A DNA stretch of 10,659 nucleotides, taken from positions 1-10,659 of the forward strand of contig JAITQR010000168.1 in the NCBI GenBank assembly GCA_031288815.1. Direction: 5' to 3'. Below the pieces are notes generated by a model. That model saw only the letters and a list, made by a program, of their open reading frames with translations. It had not been told where the DNA came from and did not search any database. Within the stretch, counting starts at the first letter, position 1. The number at the start of each line of letters is the position of its first letter. The position numbers and the translations under genes are program-made. Below are positions 6,430-10,659 of the stretch, piece by piece. The DNA is from Treponema sp. (GTDB lineage: Bacteria > Spirochaetota > Spirochaetia > Treponematales > Breznakiellaceae).

Positions 6430-7854
6430 ATGGTTGAAATACTGGAAGCGCGAAAACAACAGGTTCTTGAAAAGGGAAAGGACGCCTATACCCTGGACTG
6501 CGAAAAGCCCAGTACCGCCGGTTCGGTGAGCCAGCGGGCCTGCGTCTTCTGCGGCTCCCGGGTGGTACTCTACCCCATCTCCGACGCCTTGCACCTGATC
6601 CACGGCCCCATCGGCTGCGCGGCCTACACCTGGGAACTGCGCGGCAGCCTTTCCAGCGGGCCGGAACTCCACCGCCTGAGTTTCTCGACGGATCTGCGGG
6701 AAAAAGACGTGATCTACGGGGGCGAGAAGAAACTCTACGCCGCCCTGACGGAGCTTATCGGGACTTACAAGCCCAACGCGGCCTTTGTGTACTGTACCTG
6801 CATCATCGGCCTGATCGGCGACGACGTGGAGGCGGTATGCGCCAGGGTGGAACGGGAACAGGGTATCCCCATCATCCCGGTTCATTCGGAGGGTTTCAAG
6901 GGAACCAAAAAGGACGGCTACCGGGCCGCCTGCGAGGCGGTCTTTTCCCTGACGGGCAAGGATAACCACAGCCCCGTTTCCCGGTACGGTATCAATATCC
7001 TGGGGGAGTTCAACCTGGCCGGGGAAACCTGGATCATCAAGGATTACTACAAACGCATGGGCGTGGAAGTGGTCTCCTGCCTTACCGGGGACGGAAGGAT
7101 AGGGGAGATAGGGAAGGCCCACCGGGCAAAGCTCAACGTGGTTCAGTGTTCCGGTTCCATGACCTACCTGGCAAAGATGATGCGGGAAAAGTACGGTATC
7201 CCCTTTATCAGGGTTTCCTATTTCGGCATCGAGGATATGAGCAAGGCCCTTTACGATGTGGCGGAATTTTTCCAGGACGGGGAGATACAAAGGCGCACGG
7301 CGGAACTGGTGCGGGATGAGGTTTCCGCCCTGCTTCCCCTTCTCGCCGGATACCGCGGGGATCTTGAGGGGAAGAAGGCGGCGGTCTATGTGGGAGGCTC
7401 CTTCAAGGCCTTCTCCATGGTCAAGGCTCTCCGTCATCTGGGGATGGAAACGGTGGTGGCCGGTTCCCAGACAGGATCGGTTGAGGATTACGAGTACCTT
7501 AAGGAGATCTGCGGGGAGGGAACCGTCATTCTGGACGACACCAACCCCCTGGAGCTTTCAGGTTTTATCCTGGAAAAGGGCGCCGATCTCCTGGTCGGCG
7601 GAGTCAAGGAACGGCCCATCGCCTACAAGATGGGGATAGGTTTCTGCGATCACAACCACGAGCGGAAGGAAGCCCTGGCCGGCTACGCGGGGATGCTGAA
7701 CTTCGCCAGGGAAGTCCACTCCACGGTCACCAGCCCGGTGTGGAAGTACTCCCCCGCCCGTATCGCCCAGAGACGCGCCCGGGAAGCGGCAACGGCGCCG
7801 GCCGGGGACGGGAGTTTTACGGAAAGGCCTGACCGGCGGGAGGCCCGTGTATGA
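6430..7854 (+). CDS. nifE: FeMo-cofactor scaffold protein NifE
   Basis: A 474-residue NifD homologue. With NifN it forms the cytoplasmic NifE2N2 scaffold that takes NifB-co and matures it to FeMo-co with Mo and homocitrate. Cluster ligands are Cys38 (RACVFCGSR), Cys63 (HGPIGCAAY) and Cys124 (CTCIIGLIGDD). Cys240 (VVQCSGSMTYL) corresponds to the NifD cofactor cysteine. In place of the NifD cofactor histidine context it has DHNHERKEALAGYAGM, a NifE hallmark. After the conserved SPVWKYSP there is a tail of about 35 residues rich in Ala, Arg and Asp that I do not recognise. AAGGGG (6415-6420) sits nine bases before the ATG, a modest ribosome site that may lower expression relative to nifDK. The last four bases overlap nifN. 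Confidence 0.97.
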   Translation: MVEILEARKQQVLEKGKDAYTLDCEKPSTAGSVSQRACVFCGSRVVLYPISDALHLIHGPIGCAAYTWELRGSLSSGPELHRLSFSTDLREKDVIYGGEKKLYAALTELIGTYKPNAAFVYCTCIIGLIGDDVEAVCARVEREQGIPIIPVHSEGFKGTKKDGYRAACEAVFSLTGKDNHSPVSRYGINILGEFNLAGETWIIKDYYKRMGVEVVSCLTGDGRIGEIGKAHRAKLNVVQCSGSMTYLAKMMREKYGIPFIRVSYFGIEDMSKALYDVAEFFQDGEIQRRTAELVRDEVSALLPLLAGYRGDLEGKKAAVYVGGSFKAFSMVKALRHLGMETVVAGSQTGSVEDYEYLKEICGEGTVILDDTNPLELSGFILEKGADLLVGGVKERPIAYKMGIGFCDHNHERKEALAGYAGMLNFAREVHSTVTSPVWKYSPARIAQRRAREAATAPAGDGSFTERPDRREARV

Positions 7855-9368
7855 ACGCGCCGAATCCCCCCTCCTCCTGTTCCCCCGCCTCCTCTCCGGG
7901 AAAGGCAAAGGCGGTGAAAGTAAAGGCGGAGCCGGCTTTTACCTCCACCCGGAACGCCTGCAAGCTCTGTTCCCCCCTGGGAGCCTCCATAGCCCTTCGG
8001 GGCATTGAGGGCTGCATCCCCCTGATCCACGGTTCCCAGGGCTGCGCCACCTACATCCGCCGTTACGGGATCAGCCACTTCCGGGAACCCCTGGACATCG
8101 GGTCCTCCAATTTTGTGGAGTCTACGGCTATTTTCGGCGGCAGGGACAACCTCTTTACCGCCCTGGACAATATCTCCCGATCTTACCGGCCCGCCGCCAT
8201 CGGCGTTACTTCCACCTGCCTGTCCGAGACCATCGGGGAAAACGTGCCCCTCTACCTGAGGCAGTACGAAGCGGAACGGGCGGCGGGAAAGCGGAACAAC
8301 GGGGGGCAGAATCCGGCGGTATTCTACGCCTCCACCGCGAGCTACCGGGGCACCCACATGGACGGTTTCCATGAGGCCGTCCGGGCCGCGGTCGGCGCCC
8401 TGGCCGGCGGTAATTCCGGGGTTTCCCCCGGGAAAGGCGGGGCCCGGCGGGACTCGATCAACCTGATACCGGGTTTTGTCTCCCCGGAAGACCTGCGGGA
8501 ACTCCACGGTATCCTCGCTTCCTTTACCGGCCCGCCCTCCGGGGCCGGGGAAACGGCGGGGCCTTCCCGGTACACCCTGTTTCCGGACTACTCGGAGAGC
8601 CTTGACGGCGGTTCCTGGGAAACGTACCAGAAGCTTCCCCCGGGGGGGACAAAAATCGCCGGTATCGCCGGCATGGGGGAAGCGGCGGCGACCATTTATC
8701 TGGGAAAGACCGGCGCTGAAACGCCGGAGAGGGCGCCCCCGGACGCGGGAAGCTGGCTGGAGGAAAACCGGGGCGTACCGCTTTTCCGGACGGATCTTCC
8801 CATAGGCGTCGAGAAAAGCGACGCCTTCTTCGCCCTTCTGGCGGAAATCACGGGCAGGGAAATCCCCGGCCAGTGGATCGGCCAGCGGCAGCGGCTTGTG
8901 GACGCCTATATCGACGGCCACAAATACGTGAACCGCAAGCGCGCGGTAATCTACGGGGAGGAGGATTTTGTCAGCTCCCTTGCCGCCTTTCTGGACGAGA
9001 TAGGGGTTGTTCCGGTGATCGTCGCTACCGGGGCGGAGAACCCCGGTTTTAAAACACGGATACGAAACGCCCTGCGGAACACGGGCCAGGAGCTAGTAAT
9101 CCTGGAGGACGCGGATTTCGCCACCATGCTGGAGATTGCCGGAGACCTGGAACCGGACTTTATCATGGGACACAGCAAGGGGCTCTACCTGTCCCGGGAA
9201 TTCAACATCCCCCTGGTGCGCTGCGGTTTTCCCGTACACGACCGCATCGGGGGGCAGCGGATCCTCCACCTGGGTTACCGGGGAAGCCTCAACCTGTTCG
9301 ACCTGGTCTGCAACGCCCTGATGGAGGCAAAGCAGAGCAAGTTTACCCGGGGATATACTTACATTTGA
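7851..9368 (+). CDS. nifN: FeMo-cofactor scaffold protein NifN
   Basis: A 505-residue NifK homologue, partner of NifE. Family marks are the cysteines at 37 and 40 (NACKLCSPLGA), Cys65 (HGSQGCATY), Cys123 (STCLSETIGE), the SSNFVESTAIFGG segment, and the C-terminal CGFPVHDRIGGQR...LGYRG. It is longer than the usual 440-460 residues. Gly/Pro/Ser-rich stretches appear as an N-terminal extension (1-28) and at about 184-201, 226-239 and 287-303, where the NifK of this window is shorter; they probably form surface loops. The ATG overlaps the nifE stop (ATGA) with GGGAGG (7838-7843) seven bases upstream, so NifE and NifN are likely translationally coupled. No frameshift is seen, so the insertions are in frame. 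Confidence 0.95.
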   Translation: MNAPNPPSSCSPASSPGKAKAVKVKAEPAFTSTRNACKLCSPLGASIALRGIEGCIPLIHGSQGCATYIRRYGISHFREPLDIGSSNFVESTAIFGGRDNLFTALDNISRSYRPAAIGVTSTCLSETIGENVPLYLRQYEAERAAGKRNNGGQNPAVFYASTASYRGTHMDGFHEAVRAAVGALAGGNSGVSPGKGGARRDSINLIPGFVSPEDLRELHGILASFTGPPSGAGETAGPSRYTLFPDYSESLDGGSWETYQKLPPGGTKIAGIAGMGEAAATIYLGKTGAETPERAPPDAGSWLEENRGVPLFRTDLPIGVEKSDAFFALLAEITGREIPGQWIGQRQRLVDAYIDGHKYVNRKRAVIYGEEDFVSSLAAFLDEIGVVPVIVATGAENPGFKTRIRNALRNTGQELVILEDADFATMLEIAGDLEPDFIMGHSKGLYLSREFNIPLVRCGFPVHDRIGGQRILHLGYRGSLNLFDLVCNALMEAKQSKFTRGYTYI

Positions 9369-9371
9369 GGG
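9367..9371 (+). promoter_or_regulatory. Ribosome binding site that decides the nifB start
   Basis: GAGGG lies eight bases before the ATG at 9380. The longer open frame could begin at a TTG at 9365, but that TTG overlaps this site and has only GGGGA eleven bases upstream. NifB homologues also begin close to the HPCF motif, which favours the ATG. Confidence 0.7.
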
Positions 9372-9379
9372 AAAAAGCT

Positions 9380-10642
9380 ATGGACTTTACGCGGCACCCC
9401 TGTTTCAATAGCGAGGCCCGGCGCCGGAACGGGCGAATCCATCTGCCGGTGGCGGAAAAGTGCAACATCCAGTGTAACTTTTGTAACCGCAAATACGACT
9501 GTTCCAACGAAAGCCGGCCGGGGGTTACCAGCGCCCTGCTCAGTCCCCGGGAAGCCCTGGCCTACCTTGGCCTGGCCATGGAAAAACTGGAGGCCGGAGG
9601 AATCCCGCTCAGCGTGGTGGGGATCGCCGGGCCCGGCGATCCCTTCGCCAGCCCGGAGGAAACGCTGACGACCCTGGAACTGGTACGGGAAAAGTACCCG
9701 GACAAGATCCTCTGCCTTTCCACCAACGGCCTGGGGCTTCCCGGTTATGTTGACCGAATCGCCGCCCTGCGGGTTTCCCACGTAACGATCACGGTGAACG
9801 CCATTGACCCGGAAATAGGTTCGCGGATCTACCCCTGGGTGCGTCTGGGCCCCCGGGGCTACCGGGGGCTGGACGGCGCCAGGGTACTGCTCCAGAGACA
9901 GACCGAGGCGATCAGGGGGCTCAAGGAGAAGGGGATAACCGTTAAGATCAATACGGTTATCATCCCCGGCGTTAACGATATTCACGCGCCGGATGTGGCC
10001 GCCTATACAGCCCGCTTGGGGGCGGATATCCAGAACAATATGCCCATGGTTCCGGTGGAAGGCGCTGTTTTTGAACGGATCCCCTCCCCCTCGCCGGAAA
10101 CCGTAGACGTCATCCGTTCCTACGCGGGAAGGTTTATTCCCCAGATGAACCACTGCGCCCGCTGCCGCGCCGACGCCGCGGGGCTTGTGGGCTGTCCGAA
10201 CAGCGGCGATCTGGACAGGCTCCTCTCGGAGGCCGCCGCGGTCAGGACAGGCGAGGGGAAACCCTACGTGGCCGTGGCTTCCATGGAAGGTCTCTTTGTA
10301 AACCGCCACCTGGGCGAAGCGGCGGGGCTCTACATCTACGGGCTGGAAAACGGCAGGGTTGCTTTCATCGAACAGCGCCGCACCCCCGCCCCAGGCGGAG
10401 GGGATCAACGCTGGAAGGCCCTGGCCAAAATTATCGGCGACTGCGGCGTCCTCCTGGTGGGCCAATGCGGGCAGAATCCCAAAAAGGCGCTGGAGCGGGA
10501 GGGAATCAGGGTTATCGCCACCGAAGGGCTTATCAGCGACATTGCCTTACCGATCCTCCAGGGCGGGGATATCCCCAGGATCTTCACCGCCCCCCGGGTA
10601 AAGGGAGGCTGCGCCGGCGGCGGGGCCGGCTGTGGAGCCTGA
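9380..10642 (+). CDS. nifB: NifB, FeMo-co core synthase (radical SAM), with C-terminal NifX-like domain
   Basis: A 420-residue cytoplasmic enzyme that joins two [4Fe-4S] units, with carbide from SAM and added sulfur, into the 8Fe NifB-co handed to NifEN. The radical SAM motif is Cys28-x3-Cys32-x2-Cys35 (CNIQCNFC). Other conserved parts are HPCF with Cys8, GIAGPGDPFA at 81-90, and NHCARCRADAAGLVGC around 257-272. Residues about 293-400 form a NifX/NafY-like cofactor-binding domain (YVAVASMEG...NRHLGEA), a common fusion, absent from minimal archaeal NifB. The protein ends in a Gly-rich tail with Cys411 and Cys418, possibly a cluster-holding tail. It starts 11 bases after nifN. A TTG start at 9365 would add five residues and overlap nifN by four bases; I prefer the ATG because of the spaced GAGGG and the family start near HPCF. 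Confidence 0.97.
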   Translation: MDFTRHPCFNSEARRRNGRIHLPVAEKCNIQCNFCNRKYDCSNESRPGVTSALLSPREALAYLGLAMEKLEAGGIPLSVVGIAGPGDPFASPEETLTTLELVREKYPDKILCLSTNGLGLPGYVDRIAALRVSHVTITVNAIDPEIGSRIYPWVRLGPRGYRGLDGARVLLQRQTEAIRGLKEKGITVKINTVIIPGVNDIHAPDVAAYTARLGADIQNNMPMVPVEGAVFERIPSPSPETVDVIRSYAGRFIPQMNHCARCRADAAGLVGCPNSGDLDRLLSEAAAVRTGEGKPYVAVASMEGLFVNRHLGEAAGLYIYGLENGRVAFIEQRRTPAPGGGDQRWKALAKIIGDCGVLLVGQCGQNPKKALEREGIRVIATEGLISDIALPILQGGDIPRIFTAPRVKGGCAGGGAGCGA

Positions 10643-10644
10643 GG

Positions 10645-10659
10645 ATGGCCCGCTCCGGC
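10645..10659 (+). CDS. Possible start of the next operon gene (truncated by window end)
   Basis: An ATG two bases after the nifB stop is preceded by GGAG (10634-10637) at seven bases and by GAGG directly before it. It opens a frame MARSG that runs off the window. Tight spacing on the same strand suggests the operon goes on. Five residues do not allow a product call. Confidence 0.4.

Noticed and set aside
7683..8921. Long minus-strand open frame of 412 codons across nifE/nifN, and similar ones at 3279-4316, 4338-5141, 5284-6051, 6244-7437 and 9359-10465
   Set aside because: All lie opposite strongly conserved nif genes, have Gly/His/Val-rich sequences typical of the antisense of GC-rich coding DNA, and match no known family. 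They are shadows.
9365..9379. TTG start for nifB giving a four-base overlap with nifN
   Set aside because: The ATG at 9380 has a better placed GAGGG and begins near the conserved HPCF motif, so the TTG is less likely though not excluded.

Overview
The window holds one nitrogen-fixation (nif) operon on the + strand, preceded by an IclR-type regulator gene and a long, structured intergenic region. The gene order is nifH-nifI1-nifI2-nifD-nifK-nifE-nifN-nifB. PII-like nifI genes between nifH and nifD are typical of strict anaerobes and archaea (group II/III nitrogenases). The proteins fit this: NifD carries an extra internal segment, NifK lacks the long N-terminal arm of proteobacterial NifK, and NifB is fused to a NifX-like domain. 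Gene order, sequence style and GC-rich codon use suggest an anaerobic bacterium. A termite-gut treponeme or related spirochete is my best guess, but the window does not prove it.

Layout. 1-78: end of an upstream intergenic region with a probable extended -10 promoter. 79-861: iclR-family gene. 862-1616: 755 bases without a credible gene, holding a long imperfect palindromic repeat (891-1007), several GGGAA/TTCCC dyads, a possible terminator, a near-perfect sigma-54 promoter (1423-1439) and a leader of about 167 nt with four hairpins. 1617-2441: nifH. 2442-2603: a gap with two mutually exclusive hairpins. 2604-10642: nifI1, nifI2, nifD, nifK, nifE, nifN and nifB, with gaps of at most about 31 bases or 4-base overlaps. 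10645-10659: perhaps the start of the next gene.

How the genes work together. NifH (Fe protein) passes electrons to the NifD2K2 MoFe protein. NifB makes the 8Fe core (NifB-co), and NifE/NifN is the scaffold on which it matures to FeMo-co. NifI1/NifI2 are predicted to switch nitrogenase activity off in response to nitrogen status. All metal-cluster ligands I could check in NifH, NifD, NifK, NifE and NifB are present, so the operon looks intact and functional.

The nif enzymes themselves are a known system. The less ordinary content is regulatory: a sigma-54 promoter without a canonical NifA site, an unusually structured nifH leader, an attenuator-like three-segment pairing after nifH, and a neighbouring IclR-type regulator that may start translation without a leader.
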